Source: Candidatus Omnitrophota bacterium
GTDB lineage: Bacteria; Omnitrophota; Koll11; Zapsychrales; Zapsychraceae
Length of the DNA stretch: 6,775 nt
Assembly: GCA_023140095.1 (NCBI GenBank)
Contig: JAGLMJ010000066.1
Location: 1 to 6,775, forward strand
Direction of reading: 5' to 3'
Below are positions 1-6,750 of this stretch, piece after piece. Under the pieces are notes generated by a model. That model was not told the origin of the DNA, ran no database searches, and saw nothing but the letters and a program-made list of their open reading frames with translations. Numbering within the stretch: the stretch's first letter is position 1; each line of letters starts with the position of its first letter. The translations under genes and the position numbers were made by a program.

Positions 1-2
1 TT

Positions 3-770
3 CCTGCCGTTGTAAGCTGTATTCCACAAAATGCAGAAAAATTTTCTAAGATCGCCGCTGAAGCAGGAACGGATTGTTTTGTCATACAATCTCAGGTTTC
101 CGCGCCGAAACATATTTCGACAGAATACGAAGTCTGTGACTATGAAAAGCTATGCAAACAAAGCAAGATTCCGATCGCTATTGGAAATGCGGTCACCTAC
201 AAGATGGCTTTTGAATTAATGGAACTGGGCGCAAGCGCTATTCTTATCGGCGTGGGCCCTGGAGCGGCATGCACGACGAGAGGTGTCTTAGGGATCGGTA
301 TTCCTCAGATCACGGCGACCGTTGATTCTGCCGCGGCACGCGATCATTTTTATAAGAAGGCAGGCAGATATGTCCCTATTATTACAGACGGCGGAATGCG
401 TCAGGGCGGAGAAATATGCAAGGCCTTCGCAGCCGGCGCCGATGCGGTCATGGTGGGAAGCGCTTTTGCCAGGGCCCAAGAGGCTCCGGGGCACGGATAC
501 CATTGGGGAATGGCAACGTCCCATTCTAATCTGCCCCGCGGAACGCGTATCAGGGTTGGAACGACCGGAACGCTCAAAGAAATCCTCTTCGGGCCTGCGC
601 GCGTGGATGACGGATCTCAAAATTTAGTCGGCGCTCTTAAAACGTCTATGGGATCTTTAGGGGTCACCAATATCAAAGAGATGCAATTTGTAGAGATGAT
701 CATTGCTCCGTCGATACAAACGGAAGGAAAGGTGTTTCAGGTCAGTCAGCGTATTGGAATGGGTAAATGA
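3..770 (+). CDS. guaB3: GuaB3-type IMP dehydrogenase family protein, 5'-truncated
   Basis: The reading frame is open from the window edge (codon at 3-5) to TGA at 768-770, giving the last 255 residues; GuaB3 proteins are usually about 370-390 aa, so roughly the first third lies upstream. IMP dehydrogenase makes XMP from IMP with NAD+, the committed step to GMP, in the cytosol. The visible part is a TIM-barrel of the IMPDH/GMPR family: the catalytic-loop motif GVGPGAACTTR has its cysteine at visible residue 90, the phosphate-binding DGG is at 129-131 and a second one, VGS, at 151-153. The C-terminal part (EAPGHGYHWGMAT, LPRGTRIRVGTTGTL, APSIQTEGK) matches GuaB3 of cyanobacteria and actinobacteria from memory and differs from the flap of classical GuaB. 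No CBS domain is visible, as expected for GuaB3. It ends 46 bases before guaA, so the two probably form a GMP operon. An internal ATG at 204 is not the start, because conserved sequence continues upstream of it. The family is sure; activity rests on homology. Confidence 0.93.
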   Translation, partial: PAVVSCIPQNAEKFSKIAAEAGTDCFVIQSQVSAPKHISTEYEVCDYEKLCKQSKIPIAIGNAVTYKMAFELMELGASAILIGVGPGAACTTRGVLGIGIPQITATVDSAAARDHFYKKAGRYVPIITDGGMRQGGEICKAFAAGADAVMVGSAFARAQEAPGHGYHWGMATSHSNLPRGTRIRVGTTGTLKEILFGPARVDDGSQNLVGALKTSMGSLGVTNIKEMQFVEMIIAPSIQTEGKVFQVSQRIGMGK

Positions 771-805
771 TCAGTGACGGGCTTAAGGTCTTAATGTTAA
801 TCAAT

Positions 806-810
806 AGGGA
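806..810 (+). promoter_or_regulatory. Ribosome binding site of guaA (decides the long start)
   Basis: AGGGA lies 6 bases before the ATG at 817. It matters because it supports starting GuaA at the long, lysine-rich N-terminus. The only in-frame alternative near the conserved core, GTG at 1042 (residue 76), has no comparable purine-rich site in front of it. Confidence 0.6.
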
Positions 811-816
811 ATCCTC

Positions 817-2571
817 ATGGTAAAAAAATCCAAAGAACCAAAGAAGAAAGCAGTAAAAAAGAAGGTCGTCAAGAACGCCAAAAAGGAAATAAAGGAAAAA
901 ACAGTCGAGGATGTCCCGAGAGGCTTAAAGACAAGATTTAAAGTCAGTCCCAAGAAGCGCATCGGCCGGTTGCCCAAGTTAAAGAAAATCCGCAGCCGTA
1001 TCGCTGCTTCCATAAAGATCCGCAAGATTCGCAGTAAAGATGTGATCATTATCCTTGATTTCGGCTCTCAATACACGCAGCTCATTGCCCGCCGGATCAG
1101 GGAAAATAAAGTGTACAGCAAGATCGTTCCCTTCAACATTACGGTTGATGAAATCCGGGAGATGAAGCCGAAGGGGATCATTCTCTCCGGCGGCCCGTTG
1201 AGCGTCTATGACAAGAACGCGCCGGAGCCATCGAAAGAAATATTTAAATTAGACATTCCGATCCTGGGTGTTTGTTACGGCATGCAGGTCATTAACCGCC
1301 TCTTTGGCGGTAAGGTGCAAAGCAGCAAGGATCGTGAATTCGGGCGCGCCGAATTGTTTATTGATAACAATAAGGACCTTTTTTCGAACATGCCATCGAA
1401 CATCACCTGCTGGATGAGCCATAGCGATGAGATTAAGGCCCTTCCCAAAGGGTTTGTGAAACTCGCGCATACGCTCAATGCCTCGGTGGCTTCTTTTGCC
1501 AATCGCGCTAAAAAGATCTACGGCGTGCAATTCCATCCGGAGGTTGTCCATACGCAAAGAGGAACGCAGATCTTAACGAACTTTATGTTCCATATCTGCG
1601 GGTGCCTGCCTCGCTGGACCATGGATAAATTCATCAATGCCACCATTAACCAGATCAAAGAAAAAGTCGGCAGCAAAAAGGTCGTTTTAGGATTAAGCGG
1701 GGGAGTGGATTCTTCCGTGGCGGCGGTGCTACTTCAGAAAGCGATCGGAAGGAAGCTGCATTGTATTTTTGTCGATAACGGATTATTGCGCAAGAATGAA
1801 GTTGCTTCCGTCCAGAAAGCGTTCAAAGGCAATTTCAAAATGAATATGGTTTGTTTGAATGCCCAGAAGAATTTCTTGGCCCGGCTGAAGGGCGTGGAGG
1901 ATCCTGAAGAAAAACGAAAGATCATCGGGGATGAATTTGTTAAAGTATTTCTCACCAAGGCGAAGAAGATCAAGAATGTTAACTTCTTGGCGCAGGGAAC
2001 GCTTTATCCGGATGTGATCGAATCGCTCTCTCCGATCGGCGGGCCTTCCGACGTCATTAAAAGCCATCACAACGTCGGGGGATTGCCGAAGAACCTTAAA
2101 TTAGATCTCATAGAGCCTTTCAGGGAATTATTTAAAGATGAGGTCCGCGCCATTGGAAAGCGCCTTGATCTGCCCGACTCTATTCTAAAGCGTCAGCCGT
2201 TTCCGGGCCCCGGCCTTGCGATCCGTATTATCGGGGAAGTGACCAAAGACCGGCTCGAAATGTTACGGGAAGCGGATGAGCGCGTTCTGGAAGAGATCAA
2301 AAAAGCGGGGCTGTACCAGGAGATCTGGCAATCCTTTGCCGTGCTCCTTCCGATCAAAACGGTCGGGGTCATGGGCGATCAAAGGACCTATGAACATGTC
2401 GTGGCGATCCGGTGCGTCAACAGTGTTGATGGGATGACTGCAGACTGGGTATCGCTTCCAGCTGAACTTTTAGGTAAGATCGCCAACCGTATCATCAATG
2501 AGGTCAGCGGTATCAACCGTGTCGTCTACGATATCAGCTCCAAACCGCCTGCAACGATTGAGTGGGAGTAA
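817..2571 (+). CDS. guaA: GMP synthase (glutamine-hydrolysing) with a basic N-terminal extension
   Basis: Converts XMP, ATP and glutamine to GMP, the last step of guanine nucleotide synthesis, following the upstream guaB3. The protein is 584 aa against a usual 510-525; the excess is residues 1-74, with 24 Lys and 8 Arg and only 5 acidic residues. The normal enzyme begins near residue 75 ([20 protein letters not shown]). The class I glutamine amidotransferase domain spans about 76-265, with nucleophile Cys153 in GVCYGMQ and His240 and Glu242 in QFHPEV. The ATP pyrophosphatase domain (about 268-465) has the P-loop SGGVDSS at 294-300, [10 protein letters not shown] at 319-328 and [13 protein letters not shown]. 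The C-terminal dimerisation domain ends in the typical [12 protein letters not shown]. All key residues are present, so the enzyme should be active. There is no Met between residue 1 and about 116, so a shorter form would need the GTG at 1042. Function is near certain; the role of the extension is unknown. Confidence 0.98.
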   Translation: MVKKSKEPKKKAVKKKVVKNAKKEIKEKTVEDVPRGLKTRFKVSPKKRIGRLPKLKKIRSRIAASIKIRKIRSKDVIIILDFGSQYTQLIARRIRENKVYSKIVPFNITVDEIREMKPKGIILSGGPLSVYDKNAPEPSKEIFKLDIPILGVCYGMQVINRLFGGKVQSSKDREFGRAELFIDNNKDLFSNMPSNITCWMSHSDEIKALPKGFVKLAHTLNASVASFANRAKKIYGVQFHPEVVHTQRGTQILTNFMFHICGCLPRWTMDKFINATINQIKEKVGSKKVVLGLSGGVDSSVAAVLLQKAIGRKLHCIFVDNGLLRKNEVASVQKAFKGNFKMNMVCLNAQKNFLARLKGVEDPEEKRKIIGDEFVKVFLTKAKKIKNVNFLAQGTLYPDVIESLSPIGGPSDVIKSHHNVGGLPKNLKLDLIEPFRELFKDEVRAIGKRLDLPDSILKRQPFPGPGLAIRIIGEVTKDRLEMLREADERVLEEIKKAGLYQEIWQSFAVLLPIKTVGVMGDQRTYEHVVAIRCVNSVDGMTADWVSLPAELLGKIANRIINEVSGINRVVYDISSKPPATIEWE

Positions 2572-2590
2572 TATTTAAATAAAGATGCAC

Positions 2591-2606
2591 AGAAGCAGAG
2601 AAGCAA
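2591..2606 (+). repeat. Short near-tandem 8-base repeat in the guaA-dnaE gap
   Basis: AGAAGCAG is followed directly by AGAAGCAA, within a purine-rich stretch at about 2581-2617. It sits in the 67-base gap between guaA and dnaE. No terminator hairpin or convincing promoter was recognised in this gap, so read-through from guaA into dnaE is likely. Confidence 0.5.
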
Positions 2607-2638
2607 AGAGGTAGAGATTTTTCGTTAACTTTCGCATT

Positions 2639-5600
2639 ATGGAACACTCCGACTTCGTCCATCTTCATGTCCACACGCAATACAGCCTTCTCGACGGGGC
2701 CTGTCGCGTCAAAGAACTAATCCGAAAAGCCGTTGAATACAATATGCCGGCTGTCGCTATGACTGATCACGGCAACATATTCGGGGCTATCGATTTCTAT
2801 CAAGCGGCCAAGTCCATGGGAATTAAGCCGATCATCGGATGCGAGGCGTATATCATGACGTCCGGAAGCCGCTTGGAGAAGACCCCCCGCCAAAAAGGTT
2901 TAATATCCCATCTTATCCTTTTTGCCCGCAATGAGGCGGGTTACCGCAATTTACTCAAACTGGTTTCTTCGTCTTATCTCGACGGGTTTTATTATGTTCC
3001 CCGGATGGATAAAGAAATACTTTCCAAATATTCCGATGGATTAATAGGATCGTCCGCTTGCCTTAAGGGAGAAGTGGCCCAGTATTTACGGGAGGGGAAT
3101 TATAACGCGGCTTTAAAAGCGGCCGATGAATTTTCTCAAATATTTGGAAAAGGCCATTTCTATCTTGAGTTGATGGATCATGGAATTGACGAACAAAAAA
3201 TTGTCAACAAAGGGCTTTTGAGGATTTCCAAAGAACTGGGTCTTCCGCTCGTGGCAACGAACGATGTTCATTATTTAGAGCAATCACAATCGGCGGCGCA
3301 TGACGCCCTTTTATGCATCCAGACACAGACAACGCTCAATGACCCTAAGCGCATGCGGCTGCATAATGACCAGTTTTATTTTAAAAGCCCGATCGCCATG
3401 AAGCATGAATTCAGTTGGGCCCCGGAGGCGGTCACGAACACTCTTGCGCTCACCGAGAAATGTGATCTAGAGATGGATTTTGATACATTTCATCTTCCCA
3501 CATTCGGCCCCCCTGAAGGAAAAACAAAAGAAGCCTTCATGCGGGAACTTTGTAAGGAGGGATTGAAAAGGCGCTATGATAAGGTTACCCCGGAGATCAA
3601 GAAACGTTTGGATCATGAGATCAAGACGATCGAGAAGATGGGGTTTGTCAGTTACTTCCTCATTGTCGGTGACTTCATCCAGTTTGCCAAGCAAAAAAAT
3701 ATTCCCGTCGGGCCGGGCCGCGGTTCTGCCGCCGGGAGTTTAGTAAGCTATCTTTTAGGCATTACGGACCTGGATCCTCTGAAATACGGATTGCTTTTTG
3801 AGCGGTTCCTTAATCCGGACCGTACCGGAATGCCTGATATCGATATTGATTTCTGTTATGAGCGCCGCGGCGAGGTCATTGATTACGTTACCCAGAAATA
3901 CGGGAAGGAAAACGTCGCGCAGATCATTACGTTCGGGACCATGCAGGCGCGTGCCGCTATCCGGGATGTCGGGCGCGTTATGGGGGCGTCCTATGGCGAT
4001 GTTGATAGGATCGCAAAACTCATTCCATCGGAATTAGGCATTACGATCAGCGACGCTCTCATTAAAGAACCGCAGCTGAAAAGTTTGTGCAGGGAAGATA
4101 AATCCGCAAGAGATATCATTGAGACGGCCAAGGTCCTCGAAGGTTTAAGCCGTCATGCCTCGACCCATGCGGCCGGGGTTGTCATTGCGGATAGACCGCT
4201 CAATGAATATGTCCCGCTCTTTAAGACCAGCGACGATCAGATCACGACCGGCTTTACGATGAATGCCATTGCCAAGATCGGGCTTCTCAAAATGGATTTC
4301 TTAGGGTTACGCACGCTGACGGTGATCAGCGAGACGGTCAAACTGCTCAAAGAGATCCATGGGACCGATCTGGATATGAACACGATCTCGCTCGAAGACA
4401 AAAAAACATATGAAAATTTAAGCCGGGCCAACAGTTTCGGCGTCTTCCAGTTGGAAAGCGCCGGGATGCGCGAACTGCTCAAAAAGATCCAGCCTTCGGA
4501 ATTTGAGGATTTGATCTCGATCTTAGCGCTCTACCGTCCCGGGCCGATGGGCAGCGGCATGCTTGATGATTTTATCAAAAGAAAACGGGGAGAGGTCAGT
4601 TTTCAGTATGATGATCCTAAGCTAGAGCCCATATTAAAAGAAACATACGGCATTATTGTTTACCAGGAGCAGGTCATGAAGATCCCTGTCGCCTTGGCGG
4701 GATTCTCTATGACACAGGCCGATCATCTCCGACGGGCTATGAGCAAGAAGATCCCTTCGGTTATGGATAAGATGCGCAAGGATTTTGTGAAGGGCTGCCA
4801 GAGGGCCAGCGAGATCAACGAGTACAAGGCTAATAAACTTTTTGATCTGATCGATTATTTCTCGGGTTACGGTTTCAACCGAAGCCATTCGGCGGCCTAC
4901 GCTCTTATCACATATCAAACGGCGTATTTAAAGGCGAATTATCCGGTTGAATTTATGTGCGCGCTTCTGAATTGCGAAAAGAATAATACAGACAAGGTTG
5001 TTGAATATGTTAAAGAATCAGAAGTGATGGGGATCAAAGTTTTGCCTCCGGATATCAATGAAAGCATTAAAGAGTTTGACGTCATTGACGGAAAAATGAT
5101 CCGTTTTGGATTGCTGGCCGTAAAAAACGTCGGATCGACGGCTATTGATTCGATCGTTGAAAATAGGGGCCTTGAGCCGTACACGTCTCTTTATGAGCTT
5201 TGTGAAAGGGTGGATCTGCGCCTGGTTAACCGGAAGGTCTTAGAAAGTCTGATCAAATGCGGGGCAATGGATTGTTTCGGCGTTTTTCGGTCTCAGCTGA
5301 TGGCTGTTCTCCAAAGGTCTCTTGAATTAGGGGCGAAGACGCAAAAGGAGAAAGCGGCGGGGCAAGTTTCATTTTTTGATATAGCCGGGGATGCCGGCGG
5401 TTTCAACAAAGAAACTGAAACTTTGCCGGATATAAAGGAGTGGCATAAAACGCAGGTTCTGACCTTTGAAAAAGAAATTTTAGGATTTTATGTCAGCGGC
5501 CATCCTTTGGCGCATTATCAAATTGAAATTAAAGAGTTTACCGATATTTCAACAAAAAATTTAAAACAGGCGGTTGATGGCGAAGATATCCGGTTGGTAG

Positions 5601-6076
5601 GGCTTATCGAGCATGTCAAATTAACGAACACGCGAAAGACCAATGAGCGCATGGCTATACTGCGTATTGAAGACATTGAAGGCGAGGTTGAAGTCGTGGT
5701 ATTCCCGTCAGCTTATGCCAGATTAGCCGATTATATCAAGGATGGGGAAGTTATATTCTTAAGTGGAAAGGTAAGTTTGCGGGATGAAGTTCCAAAGATC
5801 ATTGCTGAAGATATGAAGCATATTCATGATGTTTACGGATCCATTAAAGCTATTAATGTGGATCTGTGCGGTGTGGGGGACCCGGAGTTGAAAGATTTAA
5901 AAAGAAGATTATCCAATTTCCCCGGAAAGGTACCGGTCTATTTACGGTTGAATACAAAAACACATAAAAGTGTTGAAATTCTTGTGAACGAAAACCTTTA
6001 TGTTGCTCCTAATGAGCGACTTATGGATGAGATCAAAGAATTAGTCGGAAAAGAGAGCTTTTCGGTAACGTTTTGA
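2639..6076 (+). CDS. dnaE: DNA polymerase III alpha subunit (replicative polymerase, DnaE type)
   Basis: The polymerising subunit of the chromosomal replicase; 1145 aa, close to E. coli DnaE (1160), and complete. The N-terminal PHP domain (about 5-270) has HLHVHTQYSLLDG and TDHGN, and appears to keep all nine metal ligands: His10, His12, Asp19, His44, Glu69, His91, Cys141, Asp209 and His211. The palm carries PDIDIDF with catalytic Asp400 and Asp402, plus the third aspartate Asp553 in KMDFLGLRTL. The thumb is about 433-505. The fingers (from about 565) contain RPGPMGSGM, YQEQVM and FNRSHSAAYALITYQ. A helix-hairpin-helix region covers about 800-845, a likely sliding-clamp-binding peptide QVSFF is at 909-913, an OB-fold at about 983-1062, and a C-terminal domain at 1070-1145. 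The ATG at 2639 is chosen because an in-frame stop at 2612 leaves no upstream ATG and conserved sequence starts at residue 5. No Shine-Dalgarno is well placed; the purine run at about 2606-2616 is over 20 bases away. Confidence 0.98.
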   Translation: MEHSDFVHLHVHTQYSLLDGACRVKELIRKAVEYNMPAVAMTDHGNIFGAIDFYQAAKSMGIKPIIGCEAYIMTSGSRLEKTPRQKGLISHLILFARNEAGYRNLLKLVSSSYLDGFYYVPRMDKEILSKYSDGLIGSSACLKGEVAQYLREGNYNAALKAADEFSQIFGKGHFYLELMDHGIDEQKIVNKGLLRISKELGLPLVATNDVHYLEQSQSAAHDALLCIQTQTTLNDPKRMRLHNDQFYFKSPIAMKHEFSWAPEAVTNTLALTEKCDLEMDFDTFHLPTFGPPEGKTKEAFMRELCKEGLKRRYDKVTPEIKKRLDHEIKTIEKMGFVSYFLIVGDFIQFAKQKNIPVGPGRGSAAGSLVSYLLGITDLDPLKYGLLFERFLNPDRTGMPDIDIDFCYERRGEVIDYVTQKYGKENVAQIITFGTMQARAAIRDVGRVMGASYGDVDRIAKLIPSELGITISDALIKEPQLKSLCREDKSARDIIETAKVLEGLSRHASTHAAGVVIADRPLNEYVPLFKTSDDQITTGFTMNAIAKIGLLKMDFLGLRTLTVISETVKLLKEIHGTDLDMNTISLEDKKTYENLSRANSFGVFQLESAGMRELLKKIQPSEFEDLISILALYRPGPMGSGMLDDFIKRKRGEVSFQYDDPKLEPILKETYGIIVYQEQVMKIPVALAGFSMTQADHLRRAMSKKIPSVMDKMRKDFVKGCQRASEINEYKANKLFDLIDYFSGYGFNRSHSAAYALITYQTAYLKANYPVEFMCALLNCEKNNTDKVVEYVKESEVMGIKVLPPDINESIKEFDVIDGKMIRFGLLAVKNVGSTAIDSIVENRGLEPYTSLYELCERVDLRLVNRKVLESLIKCGAMDCFGVFRSQLMAVLQRSLELGAKTQKEKAAGQVSFFDIAGDAGGFNKETETLPDIKEWHKTQVLTFEKEILGFYVSGHPLAHYQIEIKEFTDISTKNLKQAVDGEDIRLVGLIEHVKLTNTRKTNERMAILRIEDIEGEVEVVVFPSAYARLADYIKDGEVIFLSGKVSLRDEVPKIIAEDMKHIHDVYGSIKAINVDLCGVGDPELKDLKRRLSNFPGKVPVYLRLNTKTHKSVEILVNENLYVAPNERLMDEIKELVGKESFSVTF

Positions 6077-6156
6077 AAGGATAAAAGCGCTTTGCGGGTA
6101 TTTTCAATGGCAAAAAAGTACAAAATTTCATAGATTACCCCGGGCATAAATTGTTC
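6077..6156. other. Gap after dnaE with no recognised terminator
   Basis: This short stretch follows the dnaE stop. It holds a 10-base dyad, AAAGCGCTTT, at 6084-6093, which has no room for a loop and no T-run after it, so it is not a usable intrinsic terminator. No small coding region with a ribosome binding site was found. Transcription from dnaE may therefore continue into the next gene in addition to that gene's own promoter. Confidence 0.5.
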
Positions 6157-6185
6157 TTGACACTGTAACAGCTTGTTGTTACGAT
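6157..6185 (+). promoter_or_regulatory. Sigma-70-type promoter of the HU/IHF gene
   Basis: A perfect -35 box TTGACA (6157-6162) is followed, after 17 bases, by TACGAT (6180-6185), which matches four of six positions of TATAAT including the key first two and last two. Transcription would begin around 6191-6193, giving a leader of under 20 bases that still includes the Shine-Dalgarno. Box match and spacing are both good, so this is the best promoter in the window. Confidence 0.75.
6165..6182. promoter_or_regulatory. Dyad overlapping the promoter, possible operator
   Basis: GTAACA (6165-6170) and TGTTAC (6177-6182) form a perfect 6+6 inverted repeat with a 6-base spacer, lying in the promoter spacer and running into the -10 box. 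A dimeric repressor bound here would block RNA polymerase. The bound protein is unknown; autoregulation by the encoded protein is one possibility, but HU/IHF proteins do not usually recognise short dyads. Confidence 0.4.
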
Positions 6186-6195
6186 ACTTAGAATC

Positions 6196-6203
6196 AGGAG
6201 GTG
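6196..6203 (+). promoter_or_regulatory. Strong Shine-Dalgarno of the HU/IHF gene
   Basis: AGGAGGTG lies 5 bases before the ATG at 6209 and is nearly a full anti-16S match. It decides the start: a GTG at 6206 is only 2 bases away and a TTG at 6173 lies upstream of the site, inside the promoter. Confidence 0.85.
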
Positions 6204-6208
6204 GTGTG

Positions 6209-6481
6209 ATGACTAAAAAAGATATAGTTTTAAAAATCACAGATATGACCGGGATCAAGCAGGTTGATGTCAAAAAAATTGTCCAAAATACGTTTGATGT
6301 GATTATTGATAGTCTGGTTCGTTCTGAAAAGGTCGAATTGCGTAATTTTGGCGTTTTCAAGATCAAAGAACGCAGAGCGCGTTTTGGACGTAATCCGCGA
6401 ACAGGGGAAAGTGTTCCAGTTCCTCCGCGTAAAGTCGTTGTATTCAAGCCCGGTTTAGAAATGAAGCAAAAAATCAGATAA
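6209..6481 (+). CDS. HU/IHF-family DNA-bending protein
   Basis: A 90-residue protein, the standard length for the HU/IHF family of nucleoid proteins, which act as dimers that bend DNA and help in packing, replication initiation, recombination and transcription control. Residues 1-45 form the helical dimerisation part (MTKKDIVLKITDMTG, then KVELRNFGVFKI). The DNA-binding beta arm holds RFGRNPRTGESVPVPPRKVV, with the intercalating proline at residue 63, and the C-terminus ends in FKPGLEMKQKIR. The RNPRTGE arm and the VPPRKVVVFKPG stretch occur in both HU-like and IHF-like members, so I do not assign hup or ihf; the single-gene setting is compatible with a homodimer. It has its own promoter, a strong ribosome binding site and its own terminator, which suggests high, independent expression. 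It lies 132 bases after dnaE and before a repeat-rich tail. Confidence 0.95.
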   Translation: MTKKDIVLKITDMTGIKQVDVKKIVQNTFDVIIDSLVRSEKVELRNFGVFKIKERRARFGRNPRTGESVPVPPRKVVVFKPGLEMKQKIR

Positions 6482-6560
6482 TTTCTATGATATATTGAAA
6501 AAGAGTACTGCTGATTCATAGCGTTACTCTTTTTTGTATTTCTTTCATAACCATAGAAAT
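6481..6560. repeat. 9-bp inverted repeat around the terminator
   Basis: ATTTCTATG (6481-6489) is the exact reverse complement of CATAGAAAT (6552-6560), so the terminator sits inside a larger stem. In AT-rich DNA this may be chance. Confidence 0.35.
6498..6535 (+). terminator. Intrinsic terminator of the HU/IHF gene
   Basis: AAAAAGAGTA (6498-6507) pairs perfectly with TACTCTTTTT (6525-6534). Inside, after one mismatch and one G-T pair, three more pairs (GCT/AGC) close a 7-base loop at 6513-6519. The hairpin ends in a run of T and starts 16 bases after the stop codon. The A-run on the left arm means it could also stop transcripts coming from the other strand. Confidence 0.85.
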
Positions 6561-6584
6561 ATACCGGTTCTTAATGAGATTTTC
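6560..6584 (+). repeat. Left terminal inverted repeat of the tail element
   Basis: Begins TATACCGGTTCTTAAT; 21 of 25 positions equal the reverse complement of 6751-6775. The outer 16 positions differ at only one. Confidence 0.7.
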
Positions 6585-6615
6585 CGGTGGTTAAACTGTC
6601 GAATTTCATTAAACC
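6566..6615. repeat. Imperfect local hairpin in the left part of the element
   Basis: GGTT (6566-6569) pairs with AACC (6612-6615). After a 2-base bulge, TAATGA (6572-6577) pairs with TCATTA (6606-6611), continuing with a few more A-T and G-T pairs. This fold competes with the outer terminal repeat, since both use 6566-6582. Confidence 0.5.
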
Positions 6616-6643
6616 AACATTAAGCGTTGCAATCATTAATGTT
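6616..6643. repeat. 8-bp inverted repeat
   Basis: AACATTAA (6616-6623) and TTAATGTT (6636-6643) are perfect reverse complements with a 12-base spacer. It shares its right arm with the 13-bp hairpin next to it, so the two cannot form together. Confidence 0.5.
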
Positions 6644-6667
6644 CAATCAAAACCATTGAACGTTAAT
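6635..6667. repeat. 13-bp hairpin with 7-base loop
   Basis: ATTAATGTTCAAT (6635-6647) pairs with ATTGAACGTTAAT (6655-6667) across the loop CAAAACC. The only non-Watson-Crick position is a T-G pair (6640 with 6662). No T-run follows, so it is not a standard terminator. Confidence 0.8.
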
Positions 6668-6738
6668 ATACTCTATGAGGTCATGACTCGGGTATTATTG
6701 AATTCGGAAAATCTCAATTTGTAACCTCATAGAGTATA
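6667..6738. repeat. Perfect 15-bp inverted repeat with 42-base spacer
   Basis: TATACTCTATGAGGT (6667-6681) and ACCTCATAGAGTATA (6724-6738) are exact reverse complements. The left arm abuts the 13-bp hairpin, sharing base 6667. The 42-base spacer has no ORF and only a weak 5-bp stem (ATTGA 6697-6701 with TCAAT 6714-6718). Confidence 0.9.
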
Positions 6739-6750
6739 AGGCAATGATAC

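Larger units (their letters stand above)
6575..6716. repeat. 12-bp inverted repeat linking the left end to the inner loop
   Basis: TGAGATTTTCCG (6575-6586) is the exact reverse complement of CGGAAAATCTCA (6705-6716). The left arm is the inner part of the left terminal repeat and the right arm lies in the loop of the 15-bp stem, so this pairing is an alternative to the other folds. Confidence 0.7.

Noticed and set aside
204..770. ATG at 204 as the start of the first gene
   Set aside because: The same frame continues upstream to the window edge with GuaB3-like sequence (for example FVIQSQVSAPKHIS), so this is an internal methionine of a truncated gene.
801..1049. 82-codon Phe-rich open frame on the - strand opposite the GuaA extension
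   Set aside because: The Phe/Leu-rich composition is the mirror of the lysine codons on the + strand; there is no ribosome binding site or conserved motif to support it.
2558..2590. Possible promoter between guaA and dnaE (TTGAGT near 2558)
   Set aside because: No acceptable -10 box lies 16-18 bases downstream; AAAGAT at 2581 is too weak a match.
6084..6093. AAAGCGCTTT as a terminator for dnaE
   Set aside because: A perfect dyad with no loop, and followed by TGCGGG instead of a T-run.
6173..6208. TTG at 6173 or GTG at 6206 as start of the HU/IHF gene
   Set aside because: The TTG is upstream of the likely transcription start and the GTG is only 2 bases after the Shine-Dalgarno; the ATG at 6209 gives the family-standard 90 residues.
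5998..6519. 173-codon open frame on the - strand
   Set aside because: It lies antisense to the HU/IHF gene, its promoter and terminator, and shows no recognisable domain; the + strand gene explains the sequence.
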